The position numbers were made by a program, and so were the translations under genes. A stretch of 64,000 nt of DNA from Ectocarpus siliculosus (lineage: Eukaryota; Sar; Phaeophyceae; Ectocarpales; Ectocarpaceae), in the NCBI GenBank assembly GCA_000310025.1, contig FN649735.1:4292209-4356208 (forward strand), given 5' to 3'. Numbering within the stretch: the stretch's first letter is position 1; each line of letters opens with the position of its first letter. Of this stretch, positions 12,100 through 24,700 are shown piece by piece. Below the pieces are notes generated by a model. That model was not told the DNA's origin, searched no databases, and worked only from the letters and a program-made list of their open reading frames with translations.

Positions 12100-13030
12100 A
12101 CGAAAAATTATTTCCTCGACCGACCTCGGATGGATCGCTGCTGGTGGCATCGACTCCGCCGTACAGCGGTGATGAGCTTACCCGGTGCTGGTGAAGCTTG
12201 CCACAGCCGCCGCTGCCGCTGCCGCCGCCGCCACGGCGCTGGCCCATATTCTCGTGATGGCCCTCATGTCCACAACTCCCACAGTCCACCCGCAGCGGAA
12301 TAAACCAGACTGCGAACAAACGCCTCTCTCTCTCTCCCTCTCAACCCCTCCCTCGCTCGCTCTCCCCCCCCCCCCCCCCCCTCTTTTTTTTGGCCCTATT
12401 TCCCTTCCCGGACCAACGGTTGCCACCGGGGGTTGGGCCGTCCCCGCCAGCGGCTTCCCTTTCCCCCCATTGAATTTTGAAAAAAGAAAAAGAGGGGGTG
12501 ACCCGCGACNNNNNNNNNNNNNNNNNNNNNNNNNNNNNNNNNNNNNNNNNNNNNNNNNNNNNNNNNNNNNNNNNNNNNNNNNNNNNNNNNNNNNNNNNNN
12601 NNNNNNNNNAAAAAAAAGGAGGAAAATTTTTTTCCTCGCCGGCCTTGGGAGGGAGCGGGGGGGGGGGCTTGGATTCCCCGGTACGGGGGTGGGGGGTTTC
12701 CCCGGTCTGGGGAAAGCTGCCCCCCGCCCCCGCGGCGGCTCCCCCCCCCCCCCGGGGGTTGGCCCTTTTTTTGGGGGGGGCCCTCAGTTCCCAAATTCCC
12801 CCATCCCCCCCGCGGGGGAATAACCCGGAGGGGGAACAAAGCCCTTTTTTTTTTTCCTTTTAAACCCTTCCCTGGTTGGTTTTCCCCCCCCCCCCCCCCC
12901 CTCTCTCTCTTGGCACTATGTCGCTGCCGGGACGATCGGTTGCTACTGCGGGTTGTGCTGTCCCTGCGAGCGGCTTCCGTTGCCCCCTAGTGAATTTGGA
13001 GAAAGGACGAGGAGGGGGTGACGTGCGACG
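12100..13030. other. Assembly artefact: false duplication around a 100-N gap
   Basis: The 100 Ns (12510-12609) sit between two versions of one sequence. The clean part at about 12105-12360 reappears degraded at 12610-12890, with homopolymers swollen and bases miscalled. The degraded part at about 12380-12509 reappears clean at about 12905-13028 (for example CTATGTCGCTGCCGGGACGA at the clean site). The long G/C runs and loss of texture are typical of poor read ends. The two contigs therefore overlap, and the window is about 500-600 bp too long here. Frames called across this block are not genes. Confidence 0.85.
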
Positions 13031-15069
13031 GGTCACGCGGGACGTCCGACGGGTGTATGTGTGGATACCAAATTTTTCCGAAAAAGGCAGACCACAAGAA
13101 AACCACGAGCAAAATTCCCAGCATGATGATAGACGTTCGTCTCCGTTCACCTGGATCCACACGACGAGTAAATCTTGGTGAGCATGATAAGGTATTGTTC
13201 TCGCAAAATACTACTTCAGGAGATACTTTTGGTCAGATGTCACCCAGTCATCAGTCAGCCAATCGGTTCCTTCATGGTGTGTGCAAGTCTGTAGACTATA
13301 TAGTCTGAGAACAAGGTGTGTGTTCTTCTTTATTAGGAGTATTTTTTTCAATAATTCAGTCCTCGAAGGAACCCGACAAAAATAAAGAGCCGCAACGCTA
13401 TTTACTACTGGTTCATATTTACTTACAAACCATCAGTATCATCATGCATGCATCCAAGTTGCCCCAAATGAAACAGGGTTCTCTTTGTTCCTGTCTAGAA
13501 TCGCGGCCTTGACACTCAGGATTGATTTCGGTGGCGCGGTGTCTCCCATGACCATGTCTGTGACATTATGTACGGACCTCAACGAAGGCAAGGAGATTAA
13601 TGCAACTCGTGGGAGTAAGGTCTGTTCCATAGATGAAAAAGATGAAACACAGCGAGGTCGAAGAGCCCTTCCAGGGTACCCTCGCTAGATGGAGACCGAG
13701 GTCGCGGTGGTAAATTTAATCCACTACTAGCTGTAATAGAAGGCGGCAGCTATTGATCTCGATATTTGTTGAGGAGGAACGTCTCGAAGAGAGTAAGATC
13801 GAGTGTCACCGAAGGGGACGGCAGGGTAGCCATAAGGCTGAGACTTTCTTCCCCCCACAGCCCATCTCCGCGCAGCAGGTAGCTTTGGGGTTTCTTGGTG
13901 TTCAACGATCAGTAATTTACTCCGCTCAGACCGTACCTTACAGTCCTTTTTTATCACCAGTTTAATATGCAACGCCACCTCCACACACACCTGCCCTCAC
14001 GTCAACCCCCCCCTTGATGCGCCATACACCCATCCCTGCTAAAGATTTGAACAGATGGATTTTGGCGGGCTCAAGGTATTGGGTGACCTTCGTGGAAGAA
14101 TCACCTCTAGACTGCAATACCCCTGTCCTCCACAAAAAGTGCTACTTCGAGTAGTTACCGATGTATCGACTTGGCAATCCCAACGGGGAAAGTCTGTCGC
14201 AATAACGGGCGAGAACCTCGCTCGTTTCGACCGACAGAAGCACCAACCAGAAGTCAGAGATTGAGAGACAGCGCCCACTTAATTTCGAAAATCAAGAAAC
14301 GCCTTAAAAAGTGGCTCCGTAAAGTATCCCGGACAGACCCCGTCCGCCACACCCGTCAATTATTTTGATCCCAACACCCCCAGCCTTCATTTTCCCATGT
14401 ATAACCGCAATCGGCATACCTCGCACGACAACCCCTCGAGCAGGCAGATGGCAACGGGAAACAGGAAGAAAGAAAGAACGACAGAAAGAAAGAGTGGAAG
14501 AAAAAGGCCACGTGCATACCGCCTGACGACCTCGACGTAAAATCTCTGACGTTGTTTCTAAAACACCCTCCCCGCCTTGCCCCTTGCACCGGATGCCCCA
14601 AAGTGTGCGATGTGCGAAAAAGAAGTCAACGAACGGCACAGAGTCTTTCGCAGGACGCTTCGAGGACCAACGACAGAGACAGGTGCGCCGATACGGCGTT
14701 CCGCAAGACTTATCTACGTCACGTATCTCCTCGGCGTGCCGGTCGACGGGCGGCCAGAAACCGCCTGCATCGCTCAAAGGGCTGTGGTGTCAAAAACACG
14801 GCGAAACATTCAGCGTTTCAAACTTCAACAAATACTTTTTGTATGTAAGTTGTAGGAACACTTCGTTTCTCACGGCAGGTGGCCGCTTTTTAGGTTGGTT
14901 CTCGACCGCCCTCCCGTGCTACACCCCCCTCCCCCCAACCAAGCCTTCAGAAGGTAGACACGGGGACAGGCAGCTCGTCGTTGCGAGGGGGGGGCTAAAC
15001 ATTGCACCCCCAGCCTTCTCCTTCAAAGACTCACTAAAAGCGGCACAGCAGAAAAATATCACCAGTGTC
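13031..15069. other. No secure gene; scattered open frames
   Basis: Several overlapping frames are open on both strands (13485-13688 plus, 14055-14264 plus, 14304-14777 minus, 14577-14855 plus). Only the last has a family-like texture and is listed separately. The right edge is the 3' end of the ferredoxin gene, which lies on the minus strand. Confidence 0.35.
14577..14855 (+). CDS. Candidate coding exon, Cys-x2-Cys start, unidentified
   Basis: The frame reads CAMCEKEVNERHRVFRR, then RPETACIAQRAVV and ends shortly after RRNIQRFKLQ. The composition and the CxxC pair look like a real, perhaps zinc-binding or element-derived, protein segment. A minus-strand frame is also open across it, and a second plus frame at 14584-15147 overlaps it. 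No start context or partner exon was found. It may be a transposon remnant. Confidence 0.25.
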   Translation: MPLAPDAPKCAMCEKEVNERHRVFRRTLRGPTTETGAPIRRSARLIYVTYLLGVPVDGRPETACIAQRAVVSKTRRNIQRFKLQQILFVCKL

Positions 15070-18000
15070 TTAATGGGGCTGGGGGACGTGGCCATCTACG
15101 TAGAAATTTCTAGTCGCTGCCGGCAGTTTCACCTGCCGTGGGAATGAAAGAGAGTACGGAACAACAAGAGAAGGGGTATCGACGAGCGGGGATCATATTT
15201 AGCTGCTTGGGCAGACAAAATTCAAGAAAAGTTGAACGCACTTTTCAAGGGTATGGCGGCGGGCAGCGAGCAAGCCATCTATGGCACTGACTACAGGCCG
15301 TGAGACTGCAGCGGAGGAAGAGACCACTATTGTGTATGACATGTGTCACAATACAGGCAGGCTGAAGACTTCAAACAGGCAACGACAACGACCAAAATAC
15401 ATCGACACTGGAGACGGCCAGATGCGCTCACCACTATTCCGTCCATTTCCGGAGTAACGATCACTTGGCAGCCGAGTCGCGACCTGACACAAAGAGGGCC
15501 AATATATCAAAGTGACGCGGGCGGGGTCAGACACATACGGTAGGAAAGGACTGTGCGTAGCAAAAATCATCACCTGCAGACTCGCGACAAACGTGTCAAA
15601 ACGAATCAACACAAACCGGACCAGACCATCGAGGACGAATTTCAACCACTCGTGTTCTCTTTCGCCAGTCAACGCCCCACACGCACACGCGACCGCTCTG
15701 AGACTGGCGAATTTTCATTGGTCAGCCGGTTAGCGCGGTCGATGCTAACATGAAAACATACACACGAAGACTCACGTTTCGGTTAAGCCGAAGGCTAGGT
15801 CAAGCATGTCTTCCTCGTCCTCGCTCGCCTCCGGCAGTTGGTCGAACACCTCGTTTGACATTATCACGTGGCACGTAGAGCAAGCACAAACGCCCTCGCA
15901 AGCACCTGCAAAAATCACACCAAACGGAAATGTTGCTGACGAAAAAAGAAAATAGTCTGGCCTGTTCAAAAAACAGCTCCGCTTTTCAAGTGGCACAGGC
16001 TAGAAGGTGGCTACATCCAAAACAAGCAAACTAACTTTTGTCGTTTAAACCGACAAACAGCTAGACCTCCTCTGAATACTCGTTTGTTCTCCCTGCAGTC
16101 CGCGCAACCACTAGCGCCGTTTCTCAAAACGAACACATCGGTCGTAGATTTGACGGTCAACGAGGGACACACCATTTTTCTGAGGGAAGGGGAGCATCCA
16201 AACCAGCACCCGAAAACATGTACGATACATATCTACGAGACCAGCAGCAAGACAAACTCACGACGGCAGGCAATTCTTGAGCAACCGAGTAATCCGTGGA
16301 GCGGTGATGGCACGTCGCTCGTGTGACGCAGCGGGCAAGCTGCTTTGCGCTGTAGCATACGGTACGAGCCTCTACACATGAAGGTGACAACACGCGACGA
16401 TACTACAATCGATACGATGGGTGGTTGCAATGGTCTACGGGCATTCTGAGTCAATTCAATGCTGTTTCGGATGAGTTGGGGAATACTTGATGCCGCAAGA
16501 ACTGTGACGGAACCGCACCTTCCAAGTCGATCCCGTGCTTGTGCGCCACCCTCATGAGGTTCATGCCGCACTTGGCCGTCGTCTTCTTCAAGCCGTCCTT
16601 GTTCTCCCACGTTATCTGCACCCTGTAGCCCATGGCGGTTTAGCATGGACATGGTGAGGGTTATTCGAGTGTCCGAAGTTGCGACAGGTGTTGATACTGG
16701 TGTCCGAGATGCACGCACAATATCATATGATGGCTCCCACACTCCCTGCATAGTTTAACCGTTCGGTACGGATATTCAGCCACCGTGACGACGCTGGCAA
16801 GCTGGAAAAATGTCCGCCGCGGCCACCCCTTCCTCCGCTTTGAGCTCTGGAATACGATACGAGTCAAGAGTTCAGCCTGGGTCTCAAACCCTCGACTAAC
16901 TTTTAGAGAAGCAGTCGATGTCAAGCCATTAGCGCTGGCAGACTACAGCCTTAACGTTTTCGATTTTGGCTTCAAAAGTACTTGTTTCGCCCCGCTGCAC
17001 TACCGAGTATTCTTCCTGCTCTACAAAACGGCGCAGCAACGAGGGGCATGTTGGGCACGATTGAACCGCATACCGCTCCCATAGCTGACACTATTGCGTA
17101 GCCCTAGAAACACTACAGACCTGCCTGAGACTGCAGAAATACCGGTTCGTGTCGTTGTCCTCTTACGTTTGCGCGTGCTCGAAGCCCTCTTCGTGATCCC
17201 CATGGCAAGCTGCAATTGCGGCACGAAAAGGTGCCAACGAAACGCACGTGCGGCGGACGACAGCAGAGGTGAGGCTTGGGCGACGCGCTAACCCTAAGTA
17301 CCCAAACTGAGACCTCTTGAGGTGTAGATGCGTTCATGTCTGCTAGAGTTCTATTGGGCGTGTATGCATATGTGTATGCATTACTGTATACACCGGTTGT
17401 CAGTCAAACCCCCTCTACTTTTCAATGTTGTTTCGGAAATAACAGATGCTACAGAACCCAGTTGTTACCATAGGATTCAAAATACTTGAATACGACGACA
17501 AACGGCAGGCTTGCCAAGTCATCGCACCCCCGTGCTGTCGTTTTGCAGTTTAACCATTTCTCCATTGCACGTTCATCGCACAGGGGTGTGTTGACTCCGG
17601 ACTGGTGCTATTAATACGGGCTTGCGATAAGACGCAAACATGCGGATGATGCCGAGGTCTACAGCGGTGAAGAGGTTCTGTGTTGAACATCGGGGGCTGT
17701 CATGAGTGCAGCGAAGGAGCATTATTAATAGCTTCCTTCGGCGGCAAGGGTTTCTGTCGGCATAGACTATATCTTCAACAGCCGGCCATGAGTCGGCGCA
17801 TCGCCAAGTGCTGTACGCTACACACAACCACGATACCGTTACAATGCAGCAGCAGCTGAGTACCGTCCCCTGCGGTACACAGTCTCACGCCACATGCGCC
17901 TACGAGCACATGCCTTTTCACAGAGTCATCATGTACATGATGTTTCGATGGTGTCAACATGCCTACATCGGGATGAGAATGGTGTATGCCGACTCCGGAT

Positions 18001-18471
18001 ACAAGCAGCCCATAAGCAACCCGTACCATGCGGTTCAATTCGAGTCGTCTGAACTGCCCCCATGGTCAAGTCCGACTTCCATTACTCAGCAGCCCGGTGG
18101 CAAAGATGCTGGGGCCTTTTCACATCCACTACCTTTCAGTTGAGTGGGTTCGCCAAACTGGTGCAAAACAGGAGCTGTTGTTGTCCTGAAAAGACCAACT
18201 AGCATAATACCACTGCCATAGTCCCTGTCACCACTGCCAGCTTCAGGACACGGTCTCGTCTACCTCTTGCGGTGGAAGAAATGCCCCGCCTTCGCTCCAA
18301 ATGCTGCAACGCGGCGACGCTCGGTGCTGCGGCTGCTCTTGCTGCCGACGCTGCTGCTGCGGCGCCGCATCTCTCACGGCACTGCCGTGCAGCACCCTTC
18401 GCATTCCGAGACAACGCCCGAGAGGTCGCCGAGGTTGTTGTTCGCAGCAGGAGAGCTCCGAACGCCGCCAT
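15070..18471 (-). CDS. Mitochondrial [2Fe-2S] ferredoxin (adrenodoxin/Yah1 type)
   Basis: Six exons, all splice phases consistent: 18471-18264, 17209-17167 (43 nt), 16622-16519, 15905-15776, 15483-15432, 15132-15070; 600 nt, 199 aa plus stop. Residues 1-69 form an Ala/Arg/Ser-rich presequence ending in RRGISSTAR, typical of mitochondrial import. The [2Fe-2S] ligands are Cys121, Cys127, Cys130 and Cys167 (C-x5-C-x2-C-x36-C), with an extra Cys125 between the first two. [17 protein letters not shown] is the acidic helix that binds ferredoxin reductase and partners. Known role of the family: electron donor for Fe-S cluster assembly and heme A/steroid-type monooxygenation in the matrix. The gene is head-to-head with the PPR gene, 230 bp away. 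A copy of dispersed repeat R1 lies in the intron between 15776 and 15483. Identity is very secure. Confidence 0.95.
15713..15748 (-). repeat. Core copy of dispersed repeat 'R1' in ferredoxin intron
   Basis: The sequence ATTGGTCAGCCGGTTAGCGC followed by GGTCGATGCTAA is the reverse complement of the R1 core seen at 3550 and 25045. It lies within the intron that precedes exon 15483-15432 of the ferredoxin gene. Confidence 0.6.
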
Positions 18472-18701
18472 GCTTGGACAGAGAGAGGTTGTCAGCAGCA
18501 GTGAACCGCTGTGTTGTGTGTTGCACAACGCACCAAATCGCTGGAAGGGGCCCCGCGGATCGGATCGGAGTTGCATTGAGCAAAAATTCTGGTTCGGGGT
18601 GGTTCATCTCGTGGCTACTGCTGTGCTCAGCTCTCAGCCGCAGCAAGCAGCGAAGCCAACGCCGTCGGCTCAGGCAGGACAGCCAGCTCGGCGAAGCAGC
18701 C
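18472..18701. promoter_or_regulatory. Compact bidirectional promoter interval (ferredoxin / PPR gene)
   Basis: The start codon of the minus-strand ferredoxin (18471) and that of the plus-strand PPR gene (18702) are 230 bp apart. Both 5' UTRs and both core promoters must fit here unless an upstream non-coding exon exists. No TATA box is obvious; the interval is moderately GC-rich. Co-expression of the two presumptive mitochondrial proteins is an inference from the arrangement. Confidence 0.6.
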
Positions 18702-21700
18702 ATGCACCGTGCTGTGAGTATGCGGCTGCGCCCGCTACCTTGCCCGCCAAGGCTCTTGCTACGCCGTCTGGCTAGCGAGGCTTCGACGCCGGCACCACTC
18801 CTGCTGTCGGCTTGCCGCCGTCCCCTCCATCATCAGCAACCACTACCGCGGTCAAGTGCAGTGAATGTCAGCCCATCCACTAGACGGCAGGCGAGAGACA
18901 TCAGCTCGACCGCTCCCGCCTGGAAGGGGAGAAGAGGGGGCGCGTCTGCGCTGATGCCAAAGAGGTCCGGGCCCGTGCGGCGGAAGATTCCGGGTGCTGG
19001 CAAGAAGAAGAAACCTAAGGTGTGTTGTCTGACTGCATGCTCCAGTGCACATCTCTCAACACATGGTAAACACTGCTGCTTGTACCTGATTGCTTGCCAT
19101 CCAACTTGCCGTGTACACATGTTCCCGCCGACGGCAGCATCCACTAAATTCCAGATTACCATTGCACGTAACCAGCAAAACTTGCCCCCCCGGGATGGAA
19201 CACCCGGTACGACGTCTAACCTGTCACACTGCGGCTTCGACGGGCCTTTCCAAACGCCGCTTTCCAAAAGGTGCATGGCGCGCCCATGTCTCGGATCCAC
19301 CGCGACCAGCGGCTGGAGGCGGATGGGAAGGCGCAGATGGAAGCTATGAAGGCTATCTCGCCCGAAGACCGGGCTAAGTGAGTGGACGCAAGGAAGGAAA
19401 GAAACAAGCTGTTGGGGAAGGACCCTTGCTCGCAGTTCAAACCCGCAGCAGTACGGGATGCAACTCCTGCTCTTGAAGTGACATGTTTCAGAGAGGTTGG
19501 ACAGCGGTGTTTGGCATCCATGCATGCATTCGGCGCATCTGCCCTCAGCAGCAGCGAGAATCGAACACGGGTGGAGCTGGAGAGTACGCACGTCCATATC
19601 ATCCACGCTGTGAGAATAGAGCGCCTGGTGTTTTTAGTGTCTTGAACAACTCAACTCTCCGACCCCGGGCCCCGCACTCGCTACTGCTGTACGTCTCCGC
19701 AGAGTGCAGGAGATGACCGAAGCCTTCATCAACACCCCGCTGGGTGCGCAAGACGACAGCATCAACGCGTTCCTCCGCCGGAAGGACCCGGACGCCATGA
19801 TGCTCAACCTCGGCATGAGACTCTCGGATGACGACCACGCCATCGCCGGCGGCGGGAGCGGGGAGGGTAACCTACCGCTGTCCGCAGACTGCCCGTCACC
19901 CTCGCCGCTACTGCACGATGGAGTGGTAGATGCAACAGCAGCGGCGGCGGCGCCCGAGCCGCCGCCGAGCCGTGATACTCTACCGTTCCCGTCGCCGCAG
20001 CCGTCATCCCCATGGTCGCGCGAACCATCCGGCATGTACAGTAATTCCCCTGCCCCGCCGACACCGCCCTATCCCTACTCCTTGCCCTCGTCGATGATGC
20101 CTTACGGGGGCGAGGCCGGGATGGGGTCGCCGCGCGGCGGCGGCGGTGGGGGGGGAGGGGGCGCCGCAGAAGAGTTCAGTTTTCTGGTACGGACCCTCGG
20201 TGCTCACGGGAGGTTCGAGGAGGCTAGGTCTAGGGTAATTCCCGAGATGAGACGGAGGGGAGTCACGCCGACCGAGCACACGTTCGCGTCGTTGCTTGCT
20301 GGCACTGCCATCGAGAGGGACCCAATCGCGGCGGAACAGGTGGGACGAGTGACGGGGCTGACGGACAGTGGGGCGGATGATCACATGTCGTTGGGGGGGG
20401 GGGGGGGGCTGGCGTATACGAAGCAGCATCGCGTCGTTTTGTTTTTGGATTGGACGGTGTCGGTGAGGTTGGCGAAGCAGATACAGTCGGGGTTCGTGAA
20501 ACAGTTTAAATGATGCTCGAAACGTTTGTATGCTGAAGCATGCAGCAATAACAGGACGACGCTCTTTTTAGCAATACTTGATGGCTCGCTCGTTTCGGAA
20601 GATGTATCACCGAAAATTGTATCCCAGGCTAATATAAAAAGGCCGTTGTGATTGAAAATGGCAGCGGGCTGTGGTTGACAACTTTGACGTTGACTTGCGA
20701 GTAGCCAAGGTGAAGTTTTGATGACGACTGGTCTTGTGTTATATATTATTGCAGCGGTACAACGCTATCGCAGGGTCGGCGATCGTATGCCGCATCCCAT
20801 CGCAGGCTGTTGAACTCCGAAAGCGTCTTGGCCATACTTGCTGCTGCGGCTGCTGCTGCTACTGCGGCTGCGGCTGCTGCGGCTGCTGGTGGTACTGTTC
20901 GTATATGGCTCACCATTGTTTTCTCTTCCCCGCTCCCACTCCACAACCATGCAGGTCTGGTCGGAGATGGTGGAGGGGGGCATCAGGCCATCGGCCCACG
21001 CGTGGTGTTCACGCGTGAACGCCCACGCCAGGGCCGGCCGCATGCGGCGGGCTCTGAGTCTGGGCAAAGAGATGCGCGAGCAGGGCCACCCGTGGGACGT
21101 GGCGACGTACACCTCGCTCATCGCCGGCTCCACGCGCAAGCGAAACTACTCGGGGTGAGAGAACGTACGCCTTTCAGACACAGAGCATTTCAGGCGCCAT
21201 GGAGAAGAGATGGTGCCTGAAGTTAGCTTTAGGTGTTGCTGCCCCAACCGTCCGTGTTGGATGGCTGACGCGTGCTCCTGGTATCACTAGCAGTTATACA
21301 ATTGTCCTTTCAGGTCATTAGCGGTTGAGACAGGTCGAGCAGCCGTTCGTCTGTTTTCAAGCAGCTTTCGACCTGTTCAGAGCAGCGTTCGACGGTTTCA
21401 CCTGAACAGACCGACTGAAAAATATGCCACTACATGTATATTTGGGAATATAGGGACCATTGTGATATTCGCATTTGTATGAAAATGTTCGTAATATTGA
21501 CAAACAGGCTGGTACGTAGCCCAAACAGGGTGTACATAGTCCAAGCAGGGTGGTACATAGTCTAAACAGGGTACATAGTGATACATAGTCCAAAAAGCGT
21601 GGTACATAGTCTAAACAGGGTACATAGTGGTACATAGTCCATACAGGACATAGTCCGAACAGGGTGGTACATAGTCTTCCCCGCCACCTCCGTCTGTTTT

Positions 21701-24700
21701 GGGTTTTTGTTCAGGGCGTGGGGGCTGTGGAACGACATGGTTATCTGGGGCGTGCAGCCGGACGCGATGGCGTACAACACCATGATGAAGCTCTGCGCGG
21801 ACACTCGGCAGTACGAGAGGGCGATGCTGTTCCTGGATGACATGGACATGGAGGGTCTCAGGCCTTCCAGGATCACGATCGAGACGCTGCTCAAGGCTGC
21901 GGCCACGGCGCCTCAGTGGATCAGAGTGAGAGAGCGACCGAAAAATATGTACCCTTTCTCGTCACTGCTCGAGGGACGGATGTGCTCGCCGAGTCAAGTG
22001 TGGTACCTTTTTTCGGTGTCTGCTGTTTACGCCCGGAACTCAAAGATTTTGTTGAGTTGATTCTGAAGATATATGTACCGCCAACGTATGTACAGACTGG
22101 CGATTACGTTGCAAAATTGGGGATTAGAGGCGCAAAAATGCGTGAACCAACACGCGTTATTTGTCAGCGCGCCAAAACACGCGCTCTGCGGGAAACAGCA
22201 TGACGAATCGTTGCAGGTCTGAGGTACTCGTGTGGTGAGGCCGTGCTTTCCTGGAAGCATTCAAGGACCTTGCACAACACAATGTGGTTACCAGAGGTCT
22301 CATTCGGCAACCGAGGGTCACATGAAACAGACTGAAAGTGGTCTCCCAAGTGTCGTCTTAGTGCGAGGCTGGGTATCCCCGAACCATGGTACTCGGCCGG
22401 TGGGCATGCCTTTTTGTGTGACTTAAGGATGATACACTCCCAATCAGCCAGGCAACAAGCGCGGGCTCTTCTGTGAACCATTCCGCGGAAGTAGTAGTTG
22501 TTGTGCGTTTTTGTTTCAAGGTTCGGCCGTGGTACCTGATGAGGGGCCGGTGCCAATTGTACCTCATGCCCTTTTCCTTGTGGCGGGATAGGCTGGCTTC
22601 ACAGACAGACTTTGCGTCGACCGCACAAGAAATACCCGTCTTATTCCCTCTACCCCCATGTTTGCGCTTGCGCTGCTGTTGCACCGTGCCGTACGTGTCC
22701 CTAGGCCTATGGCACCATTGTGGATGATCTCGTGCAGCGCTTCATCGGCCTCGGAGTCACTCCAGAGGTTGACACCTACCGGGCTCTTTTGCTCGCCTAT
22801 AGCAACGGCGGTGACGCGGACAAGGTATGCTTTGGGTAGTACGGTAAGGCACTGCCGCTTGTCCCGGTATGATTTTGGTGGTAAAGCCGTGCCGTGTGTC
22901 CCGGTACGCGATTGGTGGTATGGCACTGCCGTGTGTCCCGGTATGTTTTTTTTGTATGGCACTGCCGTGTGTCCCCGTACGCTTTTGGTGCTATGGCACT
23001 GCCGTGTTCCCGGTACGCTTTTGGTGGTATGGCACTACCATGGTCCCGTTATTTTGGTTGCCAGGTTTTTTCGGGTTTCGGTGATTTGGAACGCACCACC
23101 CGGGCTCACACTGGCACTGTTGTTGTATTGTACATGTGCATCAGATGAGTGAGGGGGGCGCTCAGATGGCAACAGGGGGTACACCAAGGCAGTCATCCAC
23201 TCTCATCCGAATACATGGTCTCGGGAGAGGGATCTCGAATCAAGACTGCTTGACCAACAACACATGACGGGCGCCAAAACGTTGATAACATAGGACTCTC
23301 ACACACACGGCAGGTCTTAACTGCATGAGGCACGGTCAACAAGACATAGCATGACGATCACACACATGAACGTCTGAACGTCTTAAAGCCTGGTTGAAGC
23401 ACCAACGACAACCCAGACGCATCCCCAAACCTTTGGTGGCTTGGAAGACACACACACAAAGTTTTTGACTGGTTGAAGCACCCACGCAAAAATTGACGCA
23501 CCCTCAATACATTGACATACCGTTGAACACACACACAGCGATTGTAGCTGCTTGGACCACCGACGACAATTCATGACGCCCCCCCGCCCCCAACAATGGT
23601 AACTTGGAACACACATGCACTAACAGGTTTTGCAGTGCATCGAGGAGGTGCACGTCCTCGAGGGACACACGGCGGACAACCTTGGTGACGGTACCCCCAG
23701 GCTTCCCTGGCAAGCCTACTGCGATTCCCTGGACGCGATAGCGAGGTGCACCAGCGTCGGCCGACACAGGGGCACTCCGGCGAGGTAATTCATGGACGGT
23801 GATTGGTTGATCGATTGTTGCGAAAAGCGGCACCTGTTAAATGGTTAGTCGAGGTGCTTTGGCGCTGATTGGTTGATCGATTGTTTCGAAAATCGGCCCT
23901 AAGATAAGGGTAATCGAGGTGATGGACGCTGATTGGTTGATCGATGGATGCAAAAACCGGTACCTGTTTACGGGTAGTCAAGGTGGTTGGCGCTGGGTGG
24001 TATATCGATCGTTGCGAACAACGGCATCTGTCTAGGGGTAGTCGGGAGTGTGGCTCCTAGCGACCCCGTAAAATGCGATACCCCCGCCTAGTTCAGGGCT
24101 CCTCACTGAAATAGACGCCCTTTCTTTCAACGACCAAGGTGATGCTCCTGGTAGTTGACACTAGTCGGACATGTTGGTCAATCTGCGATAGGCTTCGATT
24201 TGTTGGGGTCCAGGGGGTCTATAGATGGCAACCTGCGCACACCCGCACCGGCAGACCGCGAAACCACGGAACCCCTCTTTTTTTCTACGGTTTGTGTTGT
24301 GCTTTTCGTCAGATGTTCTCCCCCCCCCCCCGCACCGGCAGACCATGCAAGAAAACACCGAGCCCATGTTCTCCGTGATCTACTGTTTGTTGCGTTGTGC
24401 TTTTCGTCAGGTGGGGGATCCTCCCCGGGCAAGACTCGCTGGTGATGGACATCACGTCCCTCGAGGTGCCGGAGGAAGATTTCAGCCGGGTGAGGGAGAT
24501 GCAGATGGCCGCCATGGAGTGGGACGAGGAGGGGGAGGCTGCCCTCAAGAAGGGCTTCAGGAAGGGAAAGCGGACCAAGTTTAGGGGTGAGCGCGACCGA
24601 ACGAGCAAAGTCTACTGGTTTTGATTGATGATATACACAGCACTGCCGCTACTTCCACCTCGCAGGTGCTCGGTATCGCGTCTTACTCTCAAGGCCTGCT

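Noticed and set aside
12185-12863. Frames of 128-212 codons that run across the N gap
   Set aside because: They are built from Ns and homopolymer-inflated read ends. The underlying sequence is a duplicate of clean sequence on the other side of the gap.
18267-19349. 360-codon plus-strand frame
   Set aside because: It starts inside the antisense of ferredoxin exon 1 and reads through the PPR exon 1 donor. Only 18702-19019 fits the gene model.
22838-23152. Plus-strand frames with repeated WHCRV-type peptides
   Set aside because: They are translations of the about 40-bp tandem array in PPR intron 6, open because the unit lacks stops in several frames.
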